Source: Mucilaginibacter defluvii (GTDB taxonomy: Bacteria; Bacteroidota; Bacteroidia; Sphingobacteriales; Sphingobacteriaceae). Taken from it: a DNA stretch of 64,000 bases. Made by a program: the position numbers and the translations under genes. The notes under the pieces are model-generated. The model searched no databases. It was not told where the DNA came from and worked only from the letters and a program-made list of their open reading frames with translations. Positions 36,671 to 44,866 of this stretch are shown here, piece by piece. The stretch lies in contig NZ_BAABJI010000001.1 of the NCBI RefSeq assembly GCF_039543225.1, forward strand, positions 1,019,193-1,083,192, written 5' to 3'. Numbering within the stretch: position 1 is the stretch's first letter; each line of letters starts with the position of its first letter.

Positions 36671-37144
36671 ATGAACTTAACGCATATAGATAGTAAGGGC
36701 AACCCCACCATGGTTGATGTGGGCGCTAAGCAGGTAACCGCACGCAAGGCCGTGGCACAAAGTATTGTTTTATTGCCCGATGAAGTTTTAACTTTACTGG
36801 AGGGCGATGAATTGCGGAGCAAAAAAGGGCCGGTATTTCAAACCGCTATTATAGCGGGCATAATGGCCGCCAAAAAAACCGGTGAGCTGATACCGCTTTG
36901 CCACCCGCTGGGTTTGGACAACTGCTCGATAACCATCAGCTTTAACACTGAGCGTGAGGTGGTAGTAGAGTGTACCGCTGCCATAACCGCGCGTACCGGG
37001 GTAGAGATGGAGGCATTGGTGGGCGCATCCATAGCGGCGCTAACTATTTATGATATGTGCAAGGCCATGAGCCATAACATCGTGATAAAAGAAACGCGGC
37101 TTGTTGAAAAAACAGGAGGGAAGAATGACTTTAAACGGGCATAA
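36671..37144 (+). CDS. moaC: Cyclic pyranopterin monophosphate synthase
   Basis: A 157-residue MoaC that turns the MoaA product into cyclic pyranopterin monophosphate. The catalytic region KKGPVFQTAIIAGIMAAK and LIPLCHPLGLDNC are intact, as are EVECTA-like, GVEMEALVGAS and the KETRLVEKTGGK segment near the end. The last 20 bases overlap the start of the MobB-MobA gene. Confidence 0.97.
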   Translation: MNLTHIDSKGNPTMVDVGAKQVTARKAVAQSIVLLPDEVLTLLEGDELRSKKGPVFQTAIIAGIMAAKKTGELIPLCHPLGLDNCSITISFNTEREVVVECTAAITARTGVEMEALVGASIAALTIYDMCKAMSHNIVIKETRLVEKTGGKNDFKRA

Positions 37145-38294
37145 CAAACATACCAAACTGGCGAGGCCGTCGCTGGGTAGTTTCGGGCGTAACGAGTGGG
37201 CAATATTGGGCGCACCTTGCACCGTAATTAAGCTGCTGGCCGATGAGGTGATCAAAGCGCTGGCTCCCGACTATAAAGGTGCCTACGCCGATACCACACA
37301 TGCCGATGATGTGACTAACGCTCCCGGTCGCTTAGGCGCGGGAGCAGTATTGGAATATACCGATCAGTTGCAATATTCACAGTTAAGTTATGCCGCGCCG
37401 CTATCGCCGTTTCAATTAAGGCAGCATTTTTCGCAGGCTGATTTTGTGCTGGTTAACGGCAATCATCAGCAGGCCAAAGCGCAGGTGCTGATACTTGACG
37501 AAAACAAAAAGGCATCGCTGCAAAAGCGTGTTTCGCAATTAACCAACGTGGAATTGATACTGGTGAGTGATAATATCAATGAGGTGTTTGATTTTATTGA
37601 GGAAGCCGTTCCAAATTGGCGCGATATACCGGTGCTTAAATCAGATGACCTTCAAGGCATTGTCATGTTCTTTAAAAGTAAGCTGATACAAAATCTGCCG
37701 AAAATTAACGGGCTGGTACTTGCCGGGGGTAAAAGCCAGCGCATGGGCTTTGACAAAACAGCCGTAAAGTGGCACGATAAGGAACAGCGCTATCACGTTG
37801 CCGATATGCTGCGCGGTTTTTGCAACGAGGTATATATATCCTGCAGAGCAGAACAACAAGAGCTTGTAGATAAAGATTATGCTGTATTGCCAGATACCTT
37901 TACCGATCTGGGGCCGTACGGGGCAATTCTTTCGGCCTTTCGAAGCGAGCCGGACAGTGCCTGGCTGGTAGTGGCAACAGATCTGCCTTTGCTGGATGAA
38001 ACGACCATACAACATTTAGTCGCTTTGCGCAACCCTGCCGCTATAGCCACGGCTTACACCAGTGGGTTCGATGGCTTGCCCGAGCCGCTTATCACTATTT
38101 GGGAGCCTAAAAGCTATCCGCAATTGCTGGCGTTTTTGGCGCAGGGCTATAGCTGCGCGCGCAAGGTGCTGATCAATAGCGATACCTCACTTATACCGCC
38201 GGCCAACCCGGATGCGCTGACCAACGTGAACACGCCGGACGAGCATGACCGCATTAAACAATTACTCCACCAAAAAATAGCATCACATGACTAA
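37125..38294 (+). CDS. MobB-like/MobA fusion, molybdenum cofactor nucleotidyltransferase
   Basis: A 389-residue two-part protein. The N-terminal 180 residues resemble MobB (GSFGRNEWAILGAPCTVIKLLADEV, ADTTHADD) but the P-loop Gly-Lys-Thr is missing. Residues about 195-385 form a MobA-like guanylyltransferase with LVLAGGKSQRMGFDK, the YISCRAEQQ region and VVATDLPLLDE. MobA attaches GMP to molybdopterin to give the bis-MGD or MGD form. The ATG at 37125 follows AGGAGG, one of the few good ribosome sites here, and overlaps moaC. Whether the MobB part still has a role is open. Confidence 0.87.
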   Translation: MTLNGHNKHTKLARPSLGSFGRNEWAILGAPCTVIKLLADEVIKALAPDYKGAYADTTHADDVTNAPGRLGAGAVLEYTDQLQYSQLSYAAPLSPFQLRQHFSQADFVLVNGNHQQAKAQVLILDENKKASLQKRVSQLTNVELILVSDNINEVFDFIEEAVPNWRDIPVLKSDDLQGIVMFFKSKLIQNLPKINGLVLAGGKSQRMGFDKTAVKWHDKEQRYHVADMLRGFCNEVYISCRAEQQELVDKDYAVLPDTFTDLGPYGAILSAFRSEPDSAWLVVATDLPLLDETTIQHLVALRNPAAIATAYTSGFDGLPEPLITIWEPKSYPQLLAFLAQGYSCARKVLINSDTSLIPPANPDALTNVNTPDEHDRIKQLLHQKIASHD

Positions 38295-39351
38295 TGATTG
38301 GGCGCGATACCATTGCCAGATAGCCTTACCCGGCTTTGGCGAAGCAGCGCAGCAGCGTTTGCAGCAGGCCAGTGTGTTGATTGTGGGTATGGGCGGTTTA
38401 GGGTGCCCAACCGCTTTGTACCTTACTTCGGCAGGGGTGGGCACTATAGGTATTGCTGATTTTGATACGGTTAGCGAGGGTAACCTGCACCGGCAGGTAT
38501 TGTATGGTCCGGATGATACAGGCAGTAATAAAGCCGCTGTAGCGTGCCGCAAACTCAGGCAGCAAAACCCGGCGGTTGAATTTGTACCGTATGAGCAGCG
38601 TTTAACCGCCGCCAACGTATTCGATATTATAGCAAAGTACGATGTTGTGGTTGACTGTACCGATAATTTTGAAACCCGCTACTTGCTGAACGATGCCGCC
38701 GTTATCAGCGGAAAACCGTTGGTTTATGGTGCTATTTACCAGTTTGAAGGGCAGGTTGCGCTGTGGAATGTTGCACACCAAAGCGGTGGCCGCACGCCCA
38801 ACTATCGCGATTTATACCCAAAGGTAAATGCCGCCCAGATACCAAATTGTACGCAGGGCGGTGTAATACCAACCCTGGCCGGCATTATTGGTTGCCTGCA
38901 AGCTAACGAGGTGCTTAAATACATTACCCAAACCGGTGAATCACTCGCCGGCAAACTCCTGGTATTTGATGCCCAAACGCTGCAAAGCCGGGTTGTAAAA
39001 ATAGGTACGCTTACCAAAACCAACATCACCACGTTACTGGTCGCGGCAGAGGAGGTGCCGGATATCGATCAAACCGAACTTAAAAAGCGCATTCAGGGTG
39101 ATGATGTACAACTGATTGACGTACGTACGGAGGAAGAACGCCTTGCGCATCATATCGGCGGCAAACATGTTCCGCTTAGTGAGCTTGAAAATAATCTGCA
39201 CGAGGTTGATCCCAATAAAACCAATGTGTTTTATTGTGCATCCGGCAAGCGCAGCGCCGAAGCGGTCAAGATAGCCAGCCGCGCATTGCCCGATAGTAAA
39301 GCGGTATCCTTAAAAGGCGGCCTGAACGAGTGGCTCGACGAAAACGGATAA
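38287..39351 (+). CDS. moeB: MoeB/HesA/ThiF adenylyltransferase with rhodanese domain
   Basis: A 354-residue E1-like enzyme that adenylates the C-terminal glycine of MoaD for sulfur transfer. The nucleotide site is VGMGGLGCP, followed by DFDTVSEGNLHRQVLY, the VVDCTDNFETRYLLND motif and the IPNCTQGGVIPTLAGIIG region. The last 90 residues form a rhodanese domain with active-site Cys in FYCASGKRSAEA, so one protein may activate MoaD and also donate sulfur, as in eukaryotic MOCS3. The start overlaps the previous gene by 8 bases. A role with ThiS is not excluded, as no thi genes are near. Confidence 0.93.
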   Translation: MTNDWARYHCQIALPGFGEAAQQRLQQASVLIVGMGGLGCPTALYLTSAGVGTIGIADFDTVSEGNLHRQVLYGPDDTGSNKAAVACRKLRQQNPAVEFVPYEQRLTAANVFDIIAKYDVVVDCTDNFETRYLLNDAAVISGKPLVYGAIYQFEGQVALWNVAHQSGGRTPNYRDLYPKVNAAQIPNCTQGGVIPTLAGIIGCLQANEVLKYITQTGESLAGKLLVFDAQTLQSRVVKIGTLTKTNITTLLVAAEEVPDIDQTELKKRIQGDDVQLIDVRTEEERLAHHIGGKHVPLSELENNLHEVDPNKTNVFYCASGKRSAEAVKIASRALPDSKAVSLKGGLNEWLDENG

Positions 39352-39359
39352 GTAATGCT

Positions 39360-39791
39360 TTATGGATGCGCGGCTACCCAAACTTCGCCATCCTCAAAAA
39401 ATTCCTTTTTCCAGATGGGTACGGTTTGTTTAAGGGTATCGATGATATAACGGCAGGCGGTAAAGGCAGCATCACGGTGCGCGGCAGATACGGCGATGGT
39501 AACCGGTATTTCGCCAACCTGTAATACGCCAGTACGATGATGGATCAATACTTTTTGAAGTGGCCATTGCTCAAAGGCCGCGGCAGCGATCTTTTCTATC
39601 TCGCGTATGGCCATGGTTTGGTAAGCCTCAAACTCCAGGCGTAAAACAGTTTTGCCTTTGGTTGCATTGCGTACGGTGCCAATAAAAACGTCAATCCCGC
39701 CGCTTTCAGGCGTCATTACCCATTGGCTGCAATTGGTAACATCAAGCGGCTCATCGGTAATCAATATGTTAATAGGGGAGCTGCTCATCAT
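39360..39791 (-). CDS. moaE: Molybdopterin synthase catalytic subunit
   Basis: A 143-residue large subunit of molybdopterin synthase, which uses MoaD thiocarboxylate to dithiolate cyclic pyranopterin. It has GGIDVFIGTVRNATKGKTVLRLEFEAY, the HHRTGVLQVGEIPVTIAVSAAHR substrate segment and VPIWKKEFFEDGEVWV with the catalytic Lys. Its ATG overlaps the moaD stop by one base. It faces moeB with an 8-base gap. Confidence 0.96.
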   Translation of the reverse strand: MMSSSPINILITDEPLDVTNCSQWVMTPESGGIDVFIGTVRNATKGKTVLRLEFEAYQTMAIREIEKIAAAAFEQWPLQKVLIHHRTGVLQVGEIPVTIAVSAAHRDAAFTACRYIIDTLKQTVPIWKKEFFEDGEVWVAAHP

Positions 39792-40033
39792 TATCCGCCG
39801 CTTACAGGTGGAATAATGGCCACTTCATCACGCTGATGAATATAATCCTCGGGCAGGGCGTATTCGTTATTTACGGCAATGAGGTATGATGAAAGTTGCT
39901 TTAACCGGGGGTATTGTTGTTCCAAAGTATATTTCAGGCTCATAACGGTGGCATCGTTCACCAATTCCAGTTGTATGGATGGCGCGTTAAAAATATCCTT
40001 AGCAACACCAAATGCCAAAACAGTGATCGTCAT
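39791..40033 (-). CDS. moaD: Molybdopterin synthase sulfur carrier subunit
   Basis: An 80-residue ubiquitin-like protein ending PPVSGG, the Gly-Gly tail that becomes a thiocarboxylate. It begins MTITVLAFGVAKDIF; I use this ATG at 40033, not the ATG 13 codons earlier at 40072 which adds a hydrophobic stretch with no family match. It forms the other half of the MoaD-MoaE pair. Confidence 0.93.
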   Translation of the reverse strand: MTITVLAFGVAKDIFNAPSIQLELVNDATVMSLKYTLEQQYPRLKQLSSYLIAVNNEYALPEDYIHQRDEVAIIPPVSGG

Positions 40034-40099
40034 AAAAAACTTTAAATAGTGGCTTAACAAATATAGAAACATAAATTAAGAATAGCCTCCAACTAATAA

Positions 40100-40134
40100 T
40101 TGCCGTTACCGTTTACATAATCATTATACTTTTG
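40100..40134 (+). promoter_or_regulatory. Probable promoter of the SMR transporter
   Basis: TTG (40100-40102) and TACTTTTG (40127-40134) match the Bacteroidota elements, with a longer than usual spacer of 24 bases. The ATG is 18 bases further on. Confidence 0.5.
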
Positions 40135-40152
40135 CTTAAATCCTGTTTATCT

Positions 40153-40482
40153 ATGAAATACCTTTTTCTCGGCCTGGCTATCGTTTTTGAAGTTATCGGT
40201 TCAAGCCTGCTTCAGGCATCGCACCAGTTTACCAGGCTTTTGCCCGGCATTATGGCGGTGGTGTGCTACCTGTGCTGCTTATATTTTTTTTCTAGCTCGC
40301 TTAAAAGTATTCCGTTGGGTGTAGCTTATGCCATTTGGGGAGGCTTGGGCATTGTACTCACCGCGCTGGTATCGGTTTTTGTGTTCAGGCAATCGCTGGA
40401 TATACCCGCCATCATTGGCATAACGATGATTGTTGGGGGAGTTATCGTGATGAACGTTTTTTCAAAATCTGTATCTATATAA
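40153..40482 (+). CDS. Small multidrug resistance (SMR) family transporter
   Basis: A 109-residue, four-helix inner-membrane protein. The SMR start KYLFLGLAIVFEVIGSSLL carries the essential membrane Glu (residue 13, corresponding to EmrE Glu14), and LGVAYAIWGGLGIVLTALV is the family signature. SMR proteins export cationic or guanidinium compounds with protons as dimers. The ATG at 40153 is chosen; upstream codons add no family sequence. Substrate unknown. Confidence 0.92.
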   Translation: MKYLFLGLAIVFEVIGSSLLQASHQFTRLLPGIMAVVCYLCCLYFFSSSLKSIPLGVAYAIWGGLGIVLTALVSVFVFRQSLDIPAIIGITMIVGGVIVMNVFSKSVSI

Positions 40483-40563
40483 ATTAAATATTTGATTATT
40501 AAATATTTAATACAATTTATTAATTGATTTTGAAAGTAGTATATAAAGTATATAGATTTTATA

Positions 40564-40571
40564 TACATTTG
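40564..40571 (+). promoter_or_regulatory. -7 promoter element upstream of the Cys-rich leader ORF
   Basis: TACATTTG matches TAnnTTTG. The leader ORF begins 13 bases downstream, so it would be the first coding element of the mRNA leading into the redoxin-like gene. A -33 TTG at normal spacing is missing. Confidence 0.5.
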
Positions 40572-40583
40572 TGTCATCATATC

Positions 40584-40667
40584 ATGAAAACACAGCAATT
40601 AACATCTGTTAAAAAAATCACGCTCCATTGCCAACCAAGTGCCGGTATGTGTTGTTGTTGCTATTGA
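40584..40667 (+). CDS. Cysteine-rich leader peptide ORF (27 codons)
   Basis: ATG at 40584 to TGA at 40665 encodes a 27-residue peptide beginning MKTQQLTSVKK and ending GMCCCCY: four adjacent Cys codons (TGT TGT TGT TGC) just before the stop, plus one earlier Cys. It sits right behind a promoter-like element and 52 bases ahead of the redoxin-fold gene at 40720. Short upstream ORFs with terminal poly-Cys are known in other bacteria as cysteine-responsive attenuators; that this one works so is inference. It could instead be chance in a short intergenic stretch. Confidence 0.5.
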   Translation: MKTQQLTSVKKITLHCQPSAGMCCCCY

Positions 40668-40719
40668 TCGAACGGAAAATAAACTCAATTGATCGTACTT
40701 TTTGCAACAACTAAATTAA

Positions 40720-41337
40720 ATGAACACGTATACATATTACGATGAAGTGGCTGTAAATGAGGCCCTCTTATCCCCCAATACTCAAAATTTCAACAACAAC
40801 GAGCTTTCCGGTAATTATACCGATCTGAATCTTTCAGCCGATAGTAACCGCTGGTACGAATATGATAATGGCGCTGTAACGCATGGTTATATTGATCTTA
40901 GAAAGTTTAATAACAAGCCGCTGGTAGTCGCTTTTTATTCGGGCAGTTTGGGTAACGCGGGTTTAAACCTGTTACGTTCGCTTAACGCTATCCAAACCGA
41001 GGTAAGGGCCAATGGCGGTAATTTATTAGTAGTGATACCTAAGGCGGAGCAGCATTTAGCGCAGATAGCCTGGCTTAACAGCCTGACCCTGAGTTTCTAC
41101 GTTGATGAGCAGAATGCTTTAGCCCGTCAGCTTGGTATATATCAGGAGCTTTTAGCCGGATGGAATGATGGGGCGGCTAAAAATGTAATGCTACCCGGCG
41201 TTTATGTTTGCGATGCGGATCGTACGGTAGCCTACAGCTACGTTTATCGTAGTGAAATAGGTGGTTTTTCGGCCGGAGACGTTATATCCGCAGTGTATAA
41301 TTCAGCGCGTTTTATAAACAAAAAAGAATTTATATAA
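40720..41337 (+). CDS. Thioredoxin-fold (redoxin-like) protein lacking the catalytic Cys
   Basis: A 205-residue cytoplasmic protein. Residues about 50-190 have the peroxiredoxin/AhpC-like order: YIDLRKFNNKPLVVAFYSG, a helix, NGGNLLVVIPKAEQH, SLTLSFYVDEQNALARQLGIY, LPGVYVCDADRTVAYSYVY. At the place of the peroxidatic Cys motif the sequence is YSGSLGNAG; the only Cys is in YVCDAD. It probably binds a partner or has lost peroxidase activity. The preceding Cys-rich leader ORF and following hairpin suggest an independently controlled gene. Confidence 0.75.
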   Translation: MNTYTYYDEVAVNEALLSPNTQNFNNNELSGNYTDLNLSADSNRWYEYDNGAVTHGYIDLRKFNNKPLVVAFYSGSLGNAGLNLLRSLNAIQTEVRANGGNLLVVIPKAEQHLAQIAWLNSLTLSFYVDEQNALARQLGIYQELLAGWNDGAAKNVMLPGVYVCDADRTVAYSYVYRSEIGGFSAGDVISAVYNSARFINKKEFI

Positions 41338-41362
41338 TTAGTTTCAAGTAGGTTAAAGTGCC

Positions 41363-41398
41363 AGGGGGATGAACCATGTGTTTATCCCCCTTTATTTT
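41363..41398 (+). terminator. Intrinsic terminator of the redoxin-like gene
   Basis: AGGGGGAT (41363-41370) pairs with ATCCCCCT (41384-41391), then TTATTTT. Confidence 0.85.
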
Positions 41399-41424
41399 GC
41401 ATATTTATACAAATTATCAGGCTG

Positions 41425-42873
41425 ATGAATACCGATAAAAAAGATTATGACGCGGTAGTGGTAGGTTCGGGCCCCAACGGGCTTGCCGCTGCCATACTAT
41501 TACAGCAGCAGGGGCTGCAAGTGTTGGTGGTTGAAGGTAAAGGCACCATCGGTGGGGGACTCCGCAGTGCAGAATTAACCTTGCCTGGTTTTAAACACGA
41601 CATTTGCTCGGCTATTCACCCGCTGGCTGCCGGTTCGCCGTTCTTTGCCAGGTTACCGCTTCATCAGCATGGGTTGGAATACATAGCGCCCGAGGTAGAC
41701 GCTGCGCACCCTTTTGATGATGGTACGGCGGCTGTACTAAAACGTTCGGTTGATGAAACCGCTTCATTGTTGGGTGCGGATGCCGATACCTACCATAAAC
41801 TTATAGGGCCCGTTGTAAAGAACTGGCCGGGTATGGCTGCTGATATTTTGGGTCCGCTGCATATTCCGTCCAAACCATTTGCTATGGCGCATTTTGGTTT
41901 ATCGGCGTTGCAACCGGCTACTATGCTGGCCAAACAGTTTAAAACCGTGCAAGCCAAGGGCCTTTTTGCAGGCATGGCGGCTCACTCCATACAGCCACTT
42001 AGTAACCTGGCAACATCGGCTATAGGCATGGTGCTGCTGGCTAACGGGCATATCGGCGGCTGGGTAATACCCAAAGGCGGCTCTCAGAGCATTGCCGACG
42101 CGCTGGCCGGCTACTTTATATCGCTGGGCGGAAAAATTGAAGTTAACACCTACATCACCTCACTCGCACAATTGCCATCTGCGCGTGCTATATTTTTTGA
42201 TGTTACGCCTAAACAACTGCTGCAAATTGCGGGGCATAAATTTTCATCGATTTATAAATGGCAATTGGAACGTTATCGTTACGGCGATGGGGTATTTAAG
42301 GTTGACTGGGCGCTTGACGGCCCCGTTCCTTTTACCGCCGAAGAATGCCGTAAGGCAGGTACGGTACATATTGGGGGTACGTTGGAAGAGATCGAAATTT
42401 CCGAAAAAGCATCCGCCGCAGGCATACATTGCGAAAAACCATATGTGTTGCTGGCGCAGCAAAGCCTTTATGATACTACCCGCGCGCCCGAAGGTAAGCA
42501 TACGGTTTGGGCCTACTGCCATGTTCCCAACGGATCAACCCGCGACATGACAGAAATCATTGAGAACCAGATAGAACGTTTCGCGCCAGGCTTTAAGGAA
42601 AGGATACTGGCAAAGCATACATTTAATACCGCCCAAATGCAGGAGCATAATCCCAATTACATTGGCGGCGATATAAACGGCGGTATAATCGATATCGGGC
42701 AATTGTATACCCGTCCGGCACTGCGCTGGTCTCCATACAAAACATCAGCAAAGGGGATGTATATCTGTTCTTCGTCAACCCCTCCGGGTGGTGGCGTGCA
42801 TGGCATGTGCGGGTACAATGCCGCCAAGCGCGCCTTGAAGGATATTTTTAATATTAAGATAGGCAAACTTTAA
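41425..42873 (+). CDS. CrtI/PYROXD2-like FAD oxidoreductase
   Basis: A 482-residue flavoprotein with an N-terminal Rossmann site VVVGSGPNGLAAAILL and the following VVEGKGTIGGGLRSAELTLPGFKHD, typical of phytoene desaturase-like oxidoreductases. The C-terminal FAD region reads YICSSSTPPGGGVHGMCGYNAA. Members act on carotenoids, or have unknown substrates as in PYROXD2. No other carotenoid genes are near, so I do not assign crtI. Its stop overlaps by 4 bases that of the convergent outer-membrane protein gene. Confidence 0.88.
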   Translation: MNTDKKDYDAVVVGSGPNGLAAAILLQQQGLQVLVVEGKGTIGGGLRSAELTLPGFKHDICSAIHPLAAGSPFFARLPLHQHGLEYIAPEVDAAHPFDDGTAAVLKRSVDETASLLGADADTYHKLIGPVVKNWPGMAADILGPLHIPSKPFAMAHFGLSALQPATMLAKQFKTVQAKGLFAGMAAHSIQPLSNLATSAIGMVLLANGHIGGWVIPKGGSQSIADALAGYFISLGGKIEVNTYITSLAQLPSARAIFFDVTPKQLLQIAGHKFSSIYKWQLERYRYGDGVFKVDWALDGPVPFTAEECRKAGTVHIGGTLEEIEISEKASAAGIHCEKPYVLLAQQSLYDTTRAPEGKHTVWAYCHVPNGSTRDMTEIIENQIERFAPGFKERILAKHTFNTAQMQEHNPNYIGGDINGGIIDIGQLYTRPALRWSPYKTSAKGMYICSSSTPPGGGVHGMCGYNAAKRALKDIFNIKIGKL

Positions 42874-44201
42874 AAAGCCTCGTTCAAGCCCAAAAACAGA
42901 CCTTTAGCGCCGTATTTACCAAAGGCGTAATCAATACAAAGGTTGGTGCGCGTAGCTTTGTTAAACAGTACACGCAAACCCGCGCCGCCACCGGGTTGCC
43001 ATACCTGCCCGATCTTGGTTCCCAGATCATCATTAGCGGTTTGCATGTTAAAAAAGGTAACTCCGCTGATGAACTTGTTCCGGGTGATCGGGAAACGGTA
43101 TTCCACCTCCGAATAAGCGTATTGTGTGCCCTTAAAATAAGTAACGGTATACCCGCGCCCGCTGCGGAAGCTTGGGTCGCGGCCTGTGCCCGGCAATTCC
43201 AGGTAGGGCAGGGCACCGCCGATAACAAACGATGTCCAGTTCCAAAAAGCGATAACATGCTCGGGGTTGCGTTTTGAGAGGCTCCAGTATTTCCTGAAAT
43301 CAGTAGTTAACTGTGTAGCGTTTTTAGTGCTCCCAATCCAGGTTTGGTTTACCCGTATACCGGCATCAGCATAAATGCCTTTATAAGCGCGGTTTTGGTT
43401 ATCGCGGGTGGTGAATTGCGCGTTAAACAGCAAGCCGTTCGAACTGTAACTGCTGTTATTGAATCCGTTACGCTCATTGTAAATGTAATAAGGCGTTTGT
43501 GTTTCGCCAACGGGGTTATTTCGGTCTTCAATACTCCGCCTGATATCAAACGAGACCCCGGCACCTAAAAAAAGATTATCAGTTACCTGTTTGTAAACCT
43601 TTTCGCGGAAATTATAAAACAGCGAATGTAGTACATATCCTTTACGGCCAGGATTGCTTAATACCCTGTCTGCTTCGCTGCCGTTAGCGGCCTCGCCAAT
43701 GCCTATACCAAAGTCAGGTGTTAGCGTTTTAGCGGCCACTAAACTGCCTTGTAAATTCCAGTGATTGCCCGGTGTAAATACGTTATGGCTCAAATAAAAA
43801 TAAATAATACCTTTAGTAGTAATAGACGCGGATGTTGCCGCTACCGACATTAGCGTACCCGGCTCTTTACCTAATACGCGGCCTGCAACTGCTTTAATCC
43901 CGATCTGGAAACCAATACTCGGGTTTGAGGCCACGTTAGGCATCAGTGTAATTCCCGATTTCTTTTTAAGCGAATCGGGCTTTTTGTTTGGATGGATTAC
44001 ATCCTGAATGAGGTCACTAATGTCATACTGCCCTGCGTACTCGAGTTTTGGCTTTTTAATAGTATCGGCTTGCAACGAGTCGGTTTTAAGTGAATCGGTA
44101 GTAGCATGTACCTGCGCATAACCCTGCTTGCCAAACAATACCGACAGGGTGAGCAATACAATGCCTTTAAGTATAGTAGTGTATCTTAATTGTTTTTGCA
44201 C
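42870..44201 (-). CDS. BamA/TamA-like outer-membrane beta-barrel protein
   Basis: A 443-residue outer-membrane protein. A signal peptide ends KQGYAQ, followed by a Thr/Lys-rich periplasmic segment and a C-terminal region of alternating beta strands (for example FYLSHNVFTPGNHWNLQGSLVAAKTL) that ends in Phe (GLNEAF). The barrel resembles the BamA/TamA surface-antigen domain but without POTRA repeats. I favour a GTG start at 44201, which gives a clean signal peptide; an ATG at 44270 would add 23 residues before it. Role unknown. Confidence 0.78.
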   Translation of the reverse strand: MQKQLRYTTILKGIVLLTLSVLFGKQGYAQVHATTDSLKTDSLQADTIKKPKLEYAGQYDISDLIQDVIHPNKKPDSLKKKSGITLMPNVASNPSIGFQIGIKAVAGRVLGKEPGTLMSVAATSASITTKGIIYFYLSHNVFTPGNHWNLQGSLVAAKTLTPDFGIGIGEAANGSEADRVLSNPGRKGYVLHSLFYNFREKVYKQVTDNLFLGAGVSFDIRRSIEDRNNPVGETQTPYYIYNERNGFNNSSYSSNGLLFNAQFTTRDNQNRAYKGIYADAGIRVNQTWIGSTKNATQLTTDFRKYWSLSKRNPEHVIAFWNWTSFVIGGALPYLELPGTGRDPSFRSGRGYTVTYFKGTQYAYSEVEYRFPITRNKFISGVTFFNMQTANDDLGTKIGQVWQPGGGAGLRVLFNKATRTNLCIDYAFGKYGAKGLFLGLNEAF

Positions 44202-44351
44202 AGTTTTCAGTTTAATTTTTATGCAGATGATGATCAAATAAAACTTAACCTTTAACCTATTTATTATCAAAAGGTTTTTTTGCCGCTTAACACCGGGGTA
44301 CTAATTCGCCCGGTGGTTGTAAAAATGTTTAAAACATTACCGTTGTTATAT

Positions 44352-44381
44352 TTGGATTTAATCTAAATAGTATTACTTTTG
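44352..44381 (+). promoter_or_regulatory. Consensus Bacteroidota promoter
   Basis: TTG (44352-44354), exactly 19 bases, then TACTTTTG (44374-44381). The ATG of the 120-residue protein gene is 27 bases downstream. This is the best consensus promoter of the window. Confidence 0.82.
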
Positions 44382-44407
44382 TTTCACACACTTCTACAAA
44401 AAAGGGA

Positions 44408-44770
44408 ATGCAGGTTAAAGAGGTAGTTGATCACGTAACATTTATAGAGGTTTTTACCACAGCGCATGGTGCCATTTATCAATCAGACAGTGAGAGCTGC
44501 TGGTATATTGATTTTGCCGGTAAACTTGCCCGTTTTGATTACCGTTGCCTGCTTAAATTGAACAAAGCCATCAACAGCATCGATATTGAGCAAAAACTGA
44601 TGGATGCCCAGTCGCCGGATATGGAAATCATCTTTATTTGTGCTTGTGATGATACCTATGTGTTAACCCTTACCCAGATCATTCATTTTAAAGAGCTTTT
44701 ACAAGGTACTTTTGTAATGCTCGATCTTAACCAGATCATCTACAATCGTATTTACCGCACCGCGGTTTAA
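44408..44770 (+). CDS. Conserved hypothetical protein near ferritin
   Basis: A 120-residue cytoplasmic protein with no domain I can name. It has alternating helices and strands (WYIDFAGKLARFDYRCLLKLNKAI; IIFICACDDTYVLTLTQIIHFKELL) and four Cys, including CxC in FICACDD. It has a full consensus promoter of its own. The ferritin gene follows 97 bases later with its own promoter, so they need not be co-transcribed, but proximity to iron genes is notable. Confidence 0.7.
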   Translation: MQVKEVVDHVTFIEVFTTAHGAIYQSDSESCWYIDFAGKLARFDYRCLLKLNKAINSIDIEQKLMDAQSPDMEIIFICACDDTYVLTLTQIIHFKELLQGTFVMLDLNQIIYNRIYRTAV

Positions 44771-44806
44771 TTGTACTTAGATTGCTTCTATATTGTTAAT
44801 ATTTAA

Positions 44807-44835
44807 TTGTTTGGCTTGCTATAGCACTATCTTTG
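44807..44835 (+). promoter_or_regulatory. Promoter of the ferritin gene
   Basis: TTG (44807-44809), 18-base spacer, TATCTTTG (44828-44835); the ferritin ATG lies 32 bases downstream. Confidence 0.78.
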
Positions 44836-44866
44836 CAGTGTTATAAATGATTAAAACAGTTAGATC

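Noticed and set aside
41425..42873. Carotenoid operon (crtI)
   Set aside because: No phytoene synthase, cyclase or ketolase near; the sequence fits the broad CrtI/PYROXD2 group only.
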